From Pseudomonas triticicola (GTDB taxonomy: Bacteria; Pseudomonadota; Gammaproteobacteria; Pseudomonadales; Pseudomonadaceae): DNA of 64,000 bases. The stretch is taken from positions 1,773,001 to 1,837,000 of the forward strand of contig NZ_JAHSTX010000001.1 in NCBI RefSeq assembly GCF_019145375.1, read 5' to 3'. The notes beneath the pieces were generated by a model. The model made no database searches. It was not told where the DNA came from and saw only the letters and a program-made list of their open reading frames with translations. Position 1 is the stretch's first letter, and every line of letters starts with the position of its first letter. Of the stretch, positions 1-8,323 are shown piece by piece. A program made the translations under genes and the position numbers.

Positions 1-669
1 CATTTGCAGCCGTCCGGCATGAATGACCGGCACAGGCTGACCATTGACGCGAAAATTCCACGGCAGCAATCGGCCGCCGCTGACGAAGTGCAGGCACGCA
101 TGCCCGGCGAGATCTTCGGGTGTCTGCGGTGCCGGATGTTCATTCAGATAATCGGGCGAGGCACAGGTGATCATTTGCTGGTAAGCCACCGTGCGCGTGA
201 GTAGTCCGGAGTCTTCCTTGGGCGGACCGATGCGAATCGCCAGATCGAAACCCTCGTCGATCAGGTCGACGAGCCGATCGGAAAACGTCGCGTCGATGGC
301 GAGCGACGGCCAGTCTCTCAAGCAGCGCTCGATGTGCTGCACAACGTGCAGCCGGCCCAGTGCTACCGGCAGGCTCATGCGCAAGCGGCCGCTGGGCGTC
401 GAACGGCGGAACGCCAAAGCCTCTTCGACCTCGTCCAGATCCTGCAAGATGCCCACACATCGCTCATACAGCACCCGACCATCGTCGGTCAGGCTCAGGC
501 TGCGGGTGGTGCGGTTGAGCAGGCGGACCTGCAAACGCGATTCAAGCCGCACGATCGATTTACCAACGGCCGAGCGGGTCAGCCCGAGTTGCCTGGCAGC
601 CGCCGTAAAACTTCCGGTATCCACCGAGGCGACGAAGGCGGCGATGTCGTTCAGGTTATGCAGTTCCAT
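1..669 (-). CDS. LysR-family transcriptional regulator, C-terminus cut by window edge
   Basis: The minus-strand frame opens at 669 with ATG, 7 bases after a GGAGG ribosome binding site, and stays open to base 1, giving 223 codons without a stop. Residues 1-60 form a LysR winged helix-turn-helix (MELHNLNDIAAFVASVDTGS, then TAAARQLGLTRSAVGKSI). The rest is the start of the LysR effector-binding domain (LAIRIGPPKEDSG). Typical LysR proteins have about 300 residues, so roughly the last 75 lie outside the window. The gene diverges from the hydrolase at 780, the classic layout for a LysR regulator and its target. A dyad in the 110-base gap is a plausible operator. The inducer cannot be told. Confidence 0.9.
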   Translation of the reverse strand, partial: MELHNLNDIAAFVASVDTGSFTAAARQLGLTRSAVGKSIVRLESRLQVRLLNRTTRSLSLTDDGRVLYERCVGILQDLDEVEEALAFRRSTPSGRLRMSLPVALGRLHVVQHIERCLRDWPSLAIDATFSDRLVDLIDEGFDLAIRIGPPKEDSGLLTRTVAYQQMITCASPDYLNEHPAPQTPEDLAGHACLHFVSGGRLLPWNFRVNGQPVPVIHAGRLQM

Positions 670-711
670 GAGGCCTCCGGGTTTGGCATTCAAGCGGCTT
701 GGCACCGGTTA

Positions 712-730
712 TGGGGAACCCTATTCCCCA
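712..730. promoter_or_regulatory. Dyad in LysR/hydrolase divergent promoter
   Basis: TGGGGAA (712-718) and TTCCCCA (724-730) form a perfect 7-base inverted repeat with a 5-base spacer. It lies 43 bases upstream of the LysR start and 50 upstream of the hydrolase start. Its position and symmetry fit a LysR operator; that role is inferred. Confidence 0.45.
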
Positions 731-779
731 ATCATGAGCATAACATCTCGATTAGTTAAGCCATCACTAACGAGGTCAT

Positions 780-1706
780 ATGAACACTGAAGTAAAAGCA
801 GCCGTGCAAACCTGGGCCAACAGCCTCAGCGATCTGGTGCCCGTGCTGAAGGGTATCGATACCACCACTAAGATGAGCGACATCCGCGATGCCTACGCAA
901 AAATGCTCGGGCAGAATCAACCACCGGCTGGCGTGAGATTTGAAGCAGTCGACATGGGCGGCGTGCCCGCTACGCTGGTGACTCCGGATGAACTCAAGAC
1001 CGACGCGGTGCTGATGTACATCCACGGCGGTGCCTACATCGTCGGTCGACCTGACGGCTACCACGGCATCGGCGGCAACTACGCAAAAATGCTCGGCGCG
1101 CGGGTGTACATGCCGGATTACCGCCTCGCACCCGAGCATCAGTTCCCCGCCTCCATCGATGACACTTTGCGCGCCTATGAGTGGTTGCTTGAGCAGAACA
1201 TCGCCGCCAGCAAGATTGCCTTCGCAGGCGAGTCGGCGGGTGGCGCGATGGTGGTCAGCGTGATGGTCGCGGCAAAATCCAAAGGCTTGCCCTTGCCCGC
1301 AGTGGGTTCGTCCATCTCGCCATGGGCCAACCTCGAACACACCGGCGTCTCCATGAGCAATCGTGAAGGCCTTGATCCGCTGAACTCCAAGCCCGTGCTG
1401 GATATCCTCGCGCGAGCCTTTCTCGGCGGCACCTTGGCCAACCATCCGCTGGCGTCGCCGGTGTTCGCCGACGTCACCGGACTGCCACCGATTCTGGTAC
1501 AGATCGGCGAAAACGAACTGATGCTCAGTGACGCCATGCGTCTGGCCAATCACCTGGCGGACAACCGCGTCCGGGTCAATCTCGAAGTGTGGCCCGGCAT
1601 GTTTCACGCCTGGCATTTCTACGCAGGCATGCTGGCCGAGGGGCAGCAGGCGCTGGAGAGTTCGGTGCGGTTTATCGAGGCGGGGTTGATTGGGGCGGCT
1701 TGCTGA
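780..1706 (+). CDS. Alpha/beta hydrolase (HSL-type carboxylesterase)
   Basis: This 308-residue cytoplasmic protein lacks a signal peptide. It carries the hormone-sensitive-lipase family signature: the oxyanion-hole HGG at about 82-84 (MYIHGGAYIVG), the nucleophile elbow GESAGG with Ser at about 152, and a C-terminal His at about 276 (GMFHAWHF). The Asp is probably in the ENEL segment just before. Family members hydrolyse short- to medium-chain esters or lactones. The start is ATG at 780, 6 bases after ACGAGG. The divergent LysR gene probably controls it. The natural substrate is unknown. Confidence 0.88.
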   Translation: MNTEVKAAVQTWANSLSDLVPVLKGIDTTTKMSDIRDAYAKMLGQNQPPAGVRFEAVDMGGVPATLVTPDELKTDAVLMYIHGGAYIVGRPDGYHGIGGNYAKMLGARVYMPDYRLAPEHQFPASIDDTLRAYEWLLEQNIAASKIAFAGESAGGAMVVSVMVAAKSKGLPLPAVGSSISPWANLEHTGVSMSNREGLDPLNSKPVLDILARAFLGGTLANHPLASPVFADVTGLPPILVQIGENELMLSDAMRLANHLADNRVRVNLEVWPGMFHAWHFYAGMLAEGQQALESSVRFIEAGLIGAAC

Positions 1707-1800
1707 TCAGACAGCATTCGCTGCTGATCGGCGACACTTCTGGCTGTATAGCTCGGCGCCTTGGCGGTATGGTGGTTTGCCGACCGCCGAGGAACCCTTA

Positions 1801-2010
1801 ATGCCGAAAAAACCACCACCCCCTGACAGCAACCCCAGCGCAGCCGACATCGAACGCACCATTCTGGCCTTGAACAAAATGGCCGAACGCCTGTGGGGTG
1901 ACGGGCGTGAAGCCGAGGCCAAGGCGTTGCTCGATGCGCTGGATGCGTTGAACCGCGCCCTCGACCGGATCCGCATTGGTGAAAGTCGCAGGGCCGTCAC
2001 CCTGCACTGA
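1801..2010 (+). CDS. Small hypothetical protein, 69 residues
   Basis: ATG at 1801 follows GAGGAACCC and gives a proline-rich start (MPKKPPPPDSNP) followed by an amphipathic helical region rich in Ala, Leu, Glu and Arg (ALNKMAERLWGDGREAEAKA). The same frame is open upstream to 1690, but the ribosome binding site and the helical composition favour 1801. It ends one base before the epimerase stop on the other strand, so the two genes converge. No domain was recognised; the helical half could be a short protein-interaction segment. Function is unknown. Confidence 0.6.
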   Translation: MPKKPPPPDSNPSAADIERTILALNKMAERLWGDGREAEAKALLDALDALNRALDRIRIGESRRAVTLH

Positions 2011-2011
2011 A

Positions 2012-2986
2012 TCAGACCTGATAAAACTCGCGATACCACTGCACGAACGCTTGCACGCCCTGCTCGATCGGCGCCTGCGGGCTGAAGTCGATGCAGCGTG
2101 CCAGCGCCGACACGTCGGCCCAGGTCTTCAGCACGTCGCCCTCCTGCATCGGCAGATACCGGCGCTGCGCCTTCATACCCAGTGCCTGCTCCAGGCATTC
2201 GACAAAGCTCATCAGCGCTACTGGACTGCCGCGACCGATATTGAGCAGGCGATTGGTGCCGCGCTCGGCGCTGAGTGCGGGCGGTTTGTCGAGCAAGCGC
2301 AAAATCGCTTCGACGATGTTGTCGACATAGGTGAAATCACGCGCCATCTCGCCCTGGTTGTAGAGGTCGATGGCGCGCCCGTGCAGCATGGCTTCGGTGA
2401 ATTTGAACAACGCCATGTCCGGTCGACCCCACGGGCCGTACACGGTGAAAAAGCGCAGGCCGGTAGCCTGTAATCCGTAGAGATGGCAGTAGCTGTGCGC
2501 GAGCAATTCGTTGGCGCGTTTGCTCGCGGCGTATAACGAAACCGGCTGGTCGACCGGGTCATCTTCAGCAAACGGCATCTTGGTATTGGCGCCGTATACC
2601 GAACTGCTCGAGGCGTAGATCAAGTGCTCTGGAGGGTGACGACGGCACGCTTCCAGAACGTTGAGAAACCCGACCAGATTCGACTGCGCATAGGCATCAG
2701 GATTGTCCAGCGAGTAGCGCACTCCGGCCTGCGCAGCGAGGTGAATGACCTGTTTGTAGTGGCCATGTTCGAACAACGCGGTCAAAGCGCTCTGATCGAC
2801 AATGTCCAGCCGCTGGAACGTGAAATTGGCCAGCGTCTGCAATCTCTGCAAACGCGCCTGTTTGAGTGTGACGTCGTAATAAGGATTGAGATTGTCGATA
2901 CCCACAACCTCGAGCCCTTCGCGACATAAACGCATGACCGTGTGATAACCGATAAAACCTGCGGCACCCGTTACCAGAACACTCAT
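2012..2986 (-). CDS. NAD-dependent epimerase, UDP-glucuronate 4-epimerase type
   Basis: This is a 324-residue extended short-chain dehydrogenase. The N-terminal Rossmann motif TGAAGFIG is near residue 6. The catalytic Tyr/Lys pair is in SLYAASKRANE near 150, and the Ser of SSSSVYG lies ahead of it. MSVLVTGAAGFIGYHTVMRL and the PFAEDDPVDQPVSLYAASK arrangement resemble UDP-GlcA 4-epimerases (CapI/WbnF group), which make UDP-GalA. The UDP-glucose dehydrogenase encoded at 9762 would supply UDP-GlcA, so the enzyme probably feeds galacturonate to the adjacent polysaccharide. It is transcribed away from the operon. GAGGCAATC precedes the start. Confidence 0.85.
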   Translation of the reverse strand: MSVLVTGAAGFIGYHTVMRLCREGLEVVGIDNLNPYYDVTLKQARLQRLQTLANFTFQRLDIVDQSALTALFEHGHYKQVIHLAAQAGVRYSLDNPDAYAQSNLVGFLNVLEACRRHPPEHLIYASSSSVYGANTKMPFAEDDPVDQPVSLYAASKRANELLAHSYCHLYGLQATGLRFFTVYGPWGRPDMALFKFTEAMLHGRAIDLYNQGEMARDFTYVDNIVEAILRLLDKPPALSAERGTNRLLNIGRGSPVALMSFVECLEQALGMKAQRRYLPMQEGDVLKTWADVSALARCIDFSPQAPIEQGVQAFVQWYREFYQV

Positions 2987-3310
2987 GATTGCCTCGGCTC
3001 ACCGGTTTGACTTCAAGGAATATGCAGCACGAACATTTACCTGCGAACGACCGTAACTATTCATAGACGACCTTAGTTGTCCGGGCCAGCAGCATCCGAC
3101 GCGAGGCATCTAAAATCAAAACTTCTTACGAACCGAAAGATGTAAGATTGAAACTAATTTGCTATCACACGCGCTATTTAACCTGCGCGACTTCAACAAC
3201 TTCGAAAAGTTTAAAAAACCCGACGAATAAAATTCACCATTGCCAATCAACGACTTACGTTAGATTGCCATCATCAGCGGATGAAAGGTAATGTTTTTGA
3301 CTGTTAGCAA

Positions 3311-3339
3311 TTGACAGCTTGCAAAGACTGGCCGATAAC
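3311..3339 (+). promoter_or_regulatory. Sigma-70-type promoter candidate for the polysaccharide operon
   Basis: A perfect TTGACA (-35) at 3311-3316 is followed after exactly 17 bases by GATAAC at 3334-3339, which matches TATAAT at four of six positions. Transcription would begin near 3346, leaving an untranslated leader of about 320 bases that contains the ops-like element. Confidence 0.55.
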
Positions 3340-3431
3340 TAATCACTGCCCGACGAGCTCGCGCCGACGCGCACTTTTTTGCTCTCCGGCTATTTATGTA
3401 ATTGGATCCTGAAGGTCGCAACTGCGAACCG

Positions 3432-3443
3432 TGCGGTAGCTTT
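3432..3443 (+). promoter_or_regulatory. ops-like element (RfaH recruitment site)
   Basis: TGCGGTAGCTTT matches the enterobacterial ops element GGCGGTAGCGTG at 9 of 12 positions, including the unbroken core GCGGTAGC (3433-3440). It lies about 90 bases after the predicted transcription start, within the leader and on the non-template strand. That is where ops elements act to load RfaH on paused polymerase. The next gene encodes an RfaH-like protein, which supports the call. Confidence 0.5.
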
Positions 3444-3668
3444 GCTTAAACAAAAGCGCGGAGTCGTTATAGCCAAGACGGCCACGGATATAACAATAAC
3501 CCAGCCAAGTTGATTCATTTTTGAAACACTTCTTCTGCCAATAAACATTGATGCATCTGGCTCGGCACTTTGCCTTGATCAGCCTACTACCTACTAGCAA
3601 GCATGACGGCTCGTCCCACGCTATCGGCCGCCCTGCTTAAACGATCGCTATGTATGGAGTACTCCAGC

Positions 3669-4187
3669 ATGCTAACGGTTTGCCGCAACGGTTCTAACTG
3701 GTATTTATTGCAGTGCAAGCCCCGCCAGGATGAACGGGCACAACTCAATCTGCAGCAACAGAATTATTCAACCTTTCGGCCGCAGCTGATGAGCGAGCGA
3801 AGTATTCGTGGCAAACGCCAACGAACACTGGAATCGCTGTTCCCCGGCTACGTGTTCATTCAACTGAGCCGCGACGACAACTGGGCGCCGATTCGCTCGA
3901 CCCGCGGTGTCAGCCGCATCGTCGAATTCAACCATGTGCCGGCCCGGGTCGATGAAGACGTGATCGCGCAATTGCGTGAACGCAGCCAGGAGTCGCTCGG
4001 TTTTCCTGCCGAACCGACACTCAAGCCCGGCGAACCTCTGCAAATCGTTCAGGGCCCACTGTCCCCGCTCGAAGGTGTGTTCCTGTCCATGCACGGCGAT
4101 GAGCGCGTGATGATCCTGCTCAATTTCCTCAACCGCCAACAGCACGTCAGCGTCCCGCTGAGTTACCTCGAACGCCAGCGACAATAG
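3669..4187 (+). CDS. RfaH-like transcription antiterminator (NusG family)
   Basis: This 172-residue protein opens with the NusG N-terminal fold as in RfaH (NWYLLQCKPRQDERAQLNL), continues with LESLFPGYVFIQL and STRGVSRIVEFN, and ends in a short KOW-like C-terminal domain (GEPLQIVQGPLSPLEGVFL). RfaH proteins travel with RNA polymerase, suppress pausing and Rho termination in long surface-polysaccharide operons, and recruit ribosomes. The start at 3669 is chosen because GGAG lies 9 bases upstream and the protein then begins like RfaH. ATGs at 3603 and 3654 lack a ribosome binding site. As first gene of a roughly 16 kb operon with an ops-like leader site, it probably antiterminates its own operon. 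Confidence 0.88.
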   Translation: MLTVCRNGSNWYLLQCKPRQDERAQLNLQQQNYSTFRPQLMSERSIRGKRQRTLESLFPGYVFIQLSRDDNWAPIRSTRGVSRIVEFNHVPARVDEDVIAQLRERSQESLGFPAEPTLKPGEPLQIVQGPLSPLEGVFLSMHGDERVMILLNFLNRQQHVSVPLSYLERQRQ

Positions 4188-4238
4188 TCCGGAGCCGCTT
4201 CGCCCTGACCCCGACCCCCTTAATCAGGAGCGTGATCC

Positions 4239-5399
4239 ATGGCTCTGAAGCCTCGCTGTTCCCTGGTTTTAGTCGTCGCCTGCTGCACACCCGAAGCTGC
4301 CTGGAGCGTTGAGCCGCAAGCGATCAATGTCTACGGCTTCGATTTCACCCCGACTTTCGCCCTGTCGGAAAGCTACGACGACAACTTTCGTGAAGTCGAA
4401 CACGACGTCGAGTCCACCATGGTCACCCGCCTGGCGCCGGCCTTCGAGCTCAAAGCAGAGGACCGCAACAGCGCCACGCGGGTGATCTGGGAGCCGACCC
4501 GCTACATCTATCACAGTGCCTCGGACGCTTCGAACACCGCCCAGCGTCTGCGCGCCGACAGCATCATGGAGTTCACCGACCGGCATCGGCTGAAACTCGA
4601 AGCCGAGGCGCGTAAATACGAGCGCACCACCTCGACCGCCGTCGACGGCATCAACGACAAGATCGAGAGCAAGCGCGTCGGCGGCGTCTACACCTTCGGT
4701 GCGCGCAGTGCGCTGAACCAGATCGACCTCGGCGCCAGCTACGCACAGCTGCGCTACGACAACTCCGATGGCATCAACGATGACAAGGAGCGCAACACCA
4801 GCAATCTGACCAGCACCTGGTATCACCGCCTCGGCAGCAAAAGCCGTGGCTTGCTCGAATACGACCACACCCGCTTCGACTACCTGCAATCGAACAGCCC
4901 GCGCAGCAGCCGCTCCGACGCAGTGCTGGCCGGTGCCGAGTGGGACATGACGGCGAAAACCACCGGCAAATTGCGCGTCGGTTACGAGCGCAAGAATTTC
5001 GACCAGAGTGGTTCCGACGACCTGAGCAACCCTACCTGGCAAGTGGATCTGGCGTGGAAACCGCGCACCTACTCGACTTTCACCTTTCTTGCCCGCCAGG
5101 CCATGGCCGAAGGCGACGATGGCTCCGACGCGGTGAAAGCCACCTTCACCCAGATCGGTTGGCGTCACGGCTGGACCGAACGCATCACCAGCGTTGCCGA
5201 AGTCGGCATGGGCCATTACGTCTACGAAGGCCAGGACCGTAGCGACGATTTGCAGGACTACAAACTCGGCGTGAATTACGCAATGCGCCGCTGGCTGGAC
5301 GTCGAAGTCGCCTACCGCCACCGCGATAACGACTCCGATGCCGACAACGAAAGCTTCACCCGCAATGTTTTCCAGATCACGTTCGACGTCAGTCTGTAG
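4239..5399 (+). CDS. Outer-membrane beta-barrel protein of the polysaccharide export system
   Basis: The product is a 386-residue protein with a signal peptide (cleavage probably after the AWS region near residue 24). The body is almost entirely alternating amphipathic strands ending in aromatic residues, and the C-terminal strand ends NVFQITFDVSL, typical of an outer-membrane barrel. Motifs such as TPTFALSESYDDNFREVE resemble barrels found in many polysaccharide loci. The next gene encodes a short export protein with no membrane-spanning segment, so this barrel is the likely outer-membrane channel partner. GGAGC precedes ATG 4239. No enzymatic motif was seen. Confidence 0.75.
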   Translation: MALKPRCSLVLVVACCTPEAAWSVEPQAINVYGFDFTPTFALSESYDDNFREVEHDVESTMVTRLAPAFELKAEDRNSATRVIWEPTRYIYHSASDASNTAQRLRADSIMEFTDRHRLKLEAEARKYERTTSTAVDGINDKIESKRVGGVYTFGARSALNQIDLGASYAQLRYDNSDGINDDKERNTSNLTSTWYHRLGSKSRGLLEYDHTRFDYLQSNSPRSSRSDAVLAGAEWDMTAKTTGKLRVGYERKNFDQSGSDDLSNPTWQVDLAWKPRTYSTFTFLARQAMAEGDDGSDAVKATFTQIGWRHGWTERITSVAEVGMGHYVYEGQDRSDDLQDYKLGVNYAMRRWLDVEVAYRHRDNDSDADNESFTRNVFQITFDVSL

Positions 5400-5411
5400 G
5401 AGGGTTGGGCC

Positions 5412-5945
5412 ATGCATACGCGCCTGATTTTATTGTTGTTGCTGCTCTGGACAGTGCCCACGGTCGAGGCGGCGGACAACGCCAATGATTACCGCCTGGC
5501 CGCCGGCGATGTCTTGCGCATCATCGTGTTCGGCGAGCCGGAACTGAGCTTCAAGAAGATCCGCCTCAACGATGCCGGCACCTTCTCCTACCCGTTTCTC
5601 GGCGAAATCGTCGCCAAGGGCCTGACGCCCAATCAGGTCGAACAGAAGATCGTCGACGGCCTCAAGCAAGGCTATCTGGTCGATCCGAAAGTCAGCCTCA
5701 GCCAGATCGAATACCGCCCGTTCTACATCAACGGCGAAGTGCAGAAGCCCGGCAGTTATCCGTTTCAGCCCGGCCTGACCCTGGAAAAAGCCATCGCCCT
5801 GGGTGGCGGCCTGACCGAACGCGCCTCAATGAAACGAGTGACGATTCTGCGCGGCAGTGGTGGCCCGCCGGTCACCGAGAACATCTCGCGCACCACCGTC
5901 ATCGCCCCCGGCGACACCATTTCCATTGCACAAGGCTTTTTCTGA
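5412..5945 (+). CDS. Short polysaccharide export protein (OPX/Wza-related)
   Basis: This is a 177-residue periplasmic protein with a signal peptide (LLLLLLWTVPTVEA, then ADN). It carries a Poly_export domain (NDYRLAAGDVLRIIVFGEPEL) followed by one SLBB domain (FYINGEVQKPGSYPFQPGL). E. coli Wza has about 380 residues, an acylated Cys and a C-terminal helix that spans the outer membrane. Here both the lipobox Cys and the helix are missing. Short OPX proteins of this type are thought to need a separate barrel, which fits the gene just upstream (12-base gap). GGAGG precedes the start. Confidence 0.88.
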   Translation: MHTRLILLLLLLWTVPTVEAADNANDYRLAAGDVLRIIVFGEPELSFKKIRLNDAGTFSYPFLGEIVAKGLTPNQVEQKIVDGLKQGYLVDPKVSLSQIEYRPFYINGEVQKPGSYPFQPGLTLEKAIALGGGLTERASMKRVTILRGSGGPPVTENISRTTVIAPGDTISIAQGFF

Positions 5946-5947
5946 TC

Positions 5948-8257
5948 ATGGACAACAGCCCAAGCACCTACCTCGAACGTCCGCTCCAGGCCCACTCGCA
6001 AACGCAAGCGGGCGATGAGTCGGACACCCTTGATTTGCTGCACCTGTGGCGGGTGATCTGGTCGGCGAAGTGGAACATCGCCTGGCTGGTGCTGCTCAGT
6101 TGCGCGCTGGCCGTGGCGGCGCTGTCGTTTATCACGCCGCAGTACGTCGGCAGTGCGACGTTGCTGATCAAGGACAAGACGCCGCCGGTGTTGAGTTTCC
6201 AGCAAGCCGCCGAATCCGGCGGCGCCACCACCACTGATTACTTGCAGACTCAGCAGGCGTTGCTGCAATCGCGGGAACTGGCCGAGCGCGCCGTGCGCAA
6301 ACTTGGCCTGACTACCAACCCGATCACCGATCCACGCCAGCAGGCGCAGAGCTGGTTCACCCCGCGCCAATGGCTGGCCGACCTCAATCGTGACCAGTGG
6401 CTGCCATGGCTGGACCTGTTGCCGCCGCCCAAACCGCCAGCGACCGAAGAACAGGTGTTCAACGACGTTACGCAAAACCTGATGCTGCACACCAGCGTCA
6501 AGTTTGTCGGCAAGAGTCAGTTGCTGGAAATCGACGTCGAACTGCCTGACCCGGCCCTCGCTGCGGCGGTGGCCAACGCCCTCGCCCAAGGCTTTATCGA
6601 CAGCCAGCAAGACACCAGCCTCAAGTCTTCGCAAAACAACACCAGTTGGATGAACACCCGCCTGGTCGAGTTGCGCGACAACCTGCGCGTTGCCGAAAAC
6701 AAGTTGCAGGCCTATCGCGAAGAACAGGGTCTGGTCGATGTCGACGGCGTCGCCACCATCAGTGCCAACGAACTGCAGATGACCGGTAACCGCATGATCG
6801 ATGCGCGCCGCGACCGTGCTGAAGCGGAGAGCCAGTTCCGTCAGGCGCAAGCCTTGAGCAACGGCGACATCAGCCGTTTGTCCAGCGTGCCGGCAGTGTT
6901 GAGCAATCCGCTGATTCAGCAGTTCCAGGCTGATCTCGCCAAGGCTCAGGCCAAAGTCGAAGAGTTGTCGGGCCGCTACGGGCCGAAACACCCGGCGCTG
7001 ATATCCGCCCGTTCCGAACAGCGCACCGCCGCCAACAGTCTGCGCCTGCAAGTGCAGCAAGTGGTTGCCGGTATCGAGCGCCAGTATCAACTGGCAGTAG
7101 CCAGCGAAGACGCGTTGCGCAAATCCTTCAACAGCAACAAGGCGCAGATTCAGGACATTTCGCGCAAGGAATTCCAGTTGCGCGAATTCCAGCGTGAAGT
7201 CGACAGCACCCGCGCGCTCTACGAAACCTTCGTCACCCGCCTCAAGGAAACCGCCGCCACCTCGGACATGGACTCAGCCAAGGCGCGCATCGTCGACCCG
7301 GCGATCGCGCCGCTGGAAGCGAGCAAACCGCGCAAGAATCTGATCCTCGCCATTGTCGCGCTGGTGGCTGCGGTCGTCGGCGTCGCCCTCGCCTTTCTCT
7401 TCGACACGCTGAGCAACACCTTCAAGACTGACGACACCGTCGAGAGCCTGCTCAATGTGCCGCTGCTCAGCGTCGTGCCGCTGGTGATGAAAAAGAGCCG
7501 GCGGCAGTTGGCGCGGCTGTTCGAGGACAACGACCACCCGCGCTTCTGCGAAACCATCCGTAACCTGCGCACCTGGCTGATGCTGCAAAGCAACGAACGC
7601 CCGGCGCAGGTGGTGCTGGTCACGTCTTCGGTGTCCGGCGAAGGCAAAAGCACCATCGCCAACAACCTCGCTTCATCGCTGGCGCCGCTGGAACGGGTGC
7701 TGCTGATCGATGCCGACATGCGTCAGCCGACGCTGTCGCTGAACTTCGATTTCCCGCCCCAGAGCCCCGGCCTCGCCAACCTCATGGCCGGTACAGCGCG
7801 GCTGGAAGACTGCATCCGCAGCGTCGGCAATCTCGACATGCTCCCAGCCGGCTGCCTGTCGCCATCGGCGCTGGACCCGTTCGAGGCACCGCGTTTGAAA
7901 GCCTCGAGCAGTTCGAGCAATGCCGTGGCCCCCGCGCAGGACTTGCTCAGTTCACCGCGCCTCGGTCGGCTGTTGCAGATTCTCAAGTCGCGCTACCGGC
8001 ACATCATCATCGATTCGCCGCCGGCAGAAATCGTCAGCGACGCACTGTTGCTGGCCCAGCACTCCGACGCAGTGATCTACGTGGTCAAGGCGCAGAGCAC
8101 GCCGGTCGGCCAGGTGCGCAAAAGCATCGCCGTGTTGCAGCAGAGCCAGGCGCCGGTATTCGGCGTGGTGCTCAATCAGGTCGATCTGCGCAAGGCGCGC
8201 AAGTACGGCCATGGCCATTCCCGTTCCTTCTACGACTACGACTTCGCCCCGCGCTGA
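5948..8257 (+). CDS. Polysaccharide copolymerase / tyrosine autokinase (Wzc-like)
   Basis: This 769-residue inner-membrane protein has an N-terminal Wzz domain with a first membrane segment near residues 45-65. A long periplasmic coiled-coil/GNVR region (ELSGRYGPKHPALISARSEQ) follows, then a second membrane segment near 460-480. The cytoplasmic BY-kinase domain has Walker A SGEGKST (about 563-569), Walker A' LLIDADMR and Walker B HIIIDSPP (about 685). The C-terminal tail has few tyrosines (KYGHGHSRSFYDYDF), against the six or seven of classic Wzc. The protein controls chain length and couples polymerisation to export. The start lies 2 bases after the export gene stop. Confidence 0.92.
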   Translation: MDNSPSTYLERPLQAHSQTQAGDESDTLDLLHLWRVIWSAKWNIAWLVLLSCALAVAALSFITPQYVGSATLLIKDKTPPVLSFQQAAESGGATTTDYLQTQQALLQSRELAERAVRKLGLTTNPITDPRQQAQSWFTPRQWLADLNRDQWLPWLDLLPPPKPPATEEQVFNDVTQNLMLHTSVKFVGKSQLLEIDVELPDPALAAAVANALAQGFIDSQQDTSLKSSQNNTSWMNTRLVELRDNLRVAENKLQAYREEQGLVDVDGVATISANELQMTGNRMIDARRDRAEAESQFRQAQALSNGDISRLSSVPAVLSNPLIQQFQADLAKAQAKVEELSGRYGPKHPALISARSEQRTAANSLRLQVQQVVAGIERQYQLAVASEDALRKSFNSNKAQIQDISRKEFQLREFQREVDSTRALYETFVTRLKETAATSDMDSAKARIVDPAIAPLEASKPRKNLILAIVALVAAVVGVALAFLFDTLSNTFKTDDTVESLLNVPLLSVVPLVMKKSRRQLARLFEDNDHPRFCETIRNLRTWLMLQSNERPAQVVLVTSSVSGEGKSTIANNLASSLAPLERVLLIDADMRQPTLSLNFDFPPQSPGLANLMAGTARLEDCIRSVGNLDMLPAGCLSPSALDPFEAPRLKASSSSSNAVAPAQDLLSSPRLGRLLQILKSRYRHIIIDSPPAEIVSDALLLAQHSDAVIYVVKAQSTPVGQVRKSIAVLQQSQAPVFGVVLNQVDLRKARKYGHGHSRSFYDYDFAPR

Positions 8258-8323
8258 TCCTTCGGGCCGTGCCGCCCGGCAACAGCAAATCCTTCCCTGT
8301 TCGACGAATCGGAGATCGCGCCG

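Larger units (their letters stand above)
2987..3668 (+). other. AT-rich leader and promoter region of the polysaccharide operon
   Basis: This 682-base gap is clearly richer in A+T than its surroundings. It holds the divergent promoters for the epimerase and the polysaccharide run. Visible elements are a TTGACA-17-GATAAC promoter (3311-3339) and an ops-like element (3432-3443). No convincing gene was seen; a 68-codon minus-strand frame at 3394-3600 has no family resemblance or good ribosome binding site. Confidence 0.6.

Noticed and set aside
756..1616. Long open frame antisense to the hydrolase
   Set aside because: It mirrors the hydrolase codons (GC-rich third positions), shows no family motif, and the plus-strand gene has full catalytic motifs.
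3394..3600. 68-codon minus-strand frame in the polysaccharide leader
   Set aside because: No family, Cys/Tyr-rich chance composition, and it covers the ops-like element and leader.
5765..7090. 441-codon frame antisense to the export and autokinase genes
   Set aside because: Low-complexity Arg/Gln/Leu composition of an antisense shadow; both sense genes are clear.
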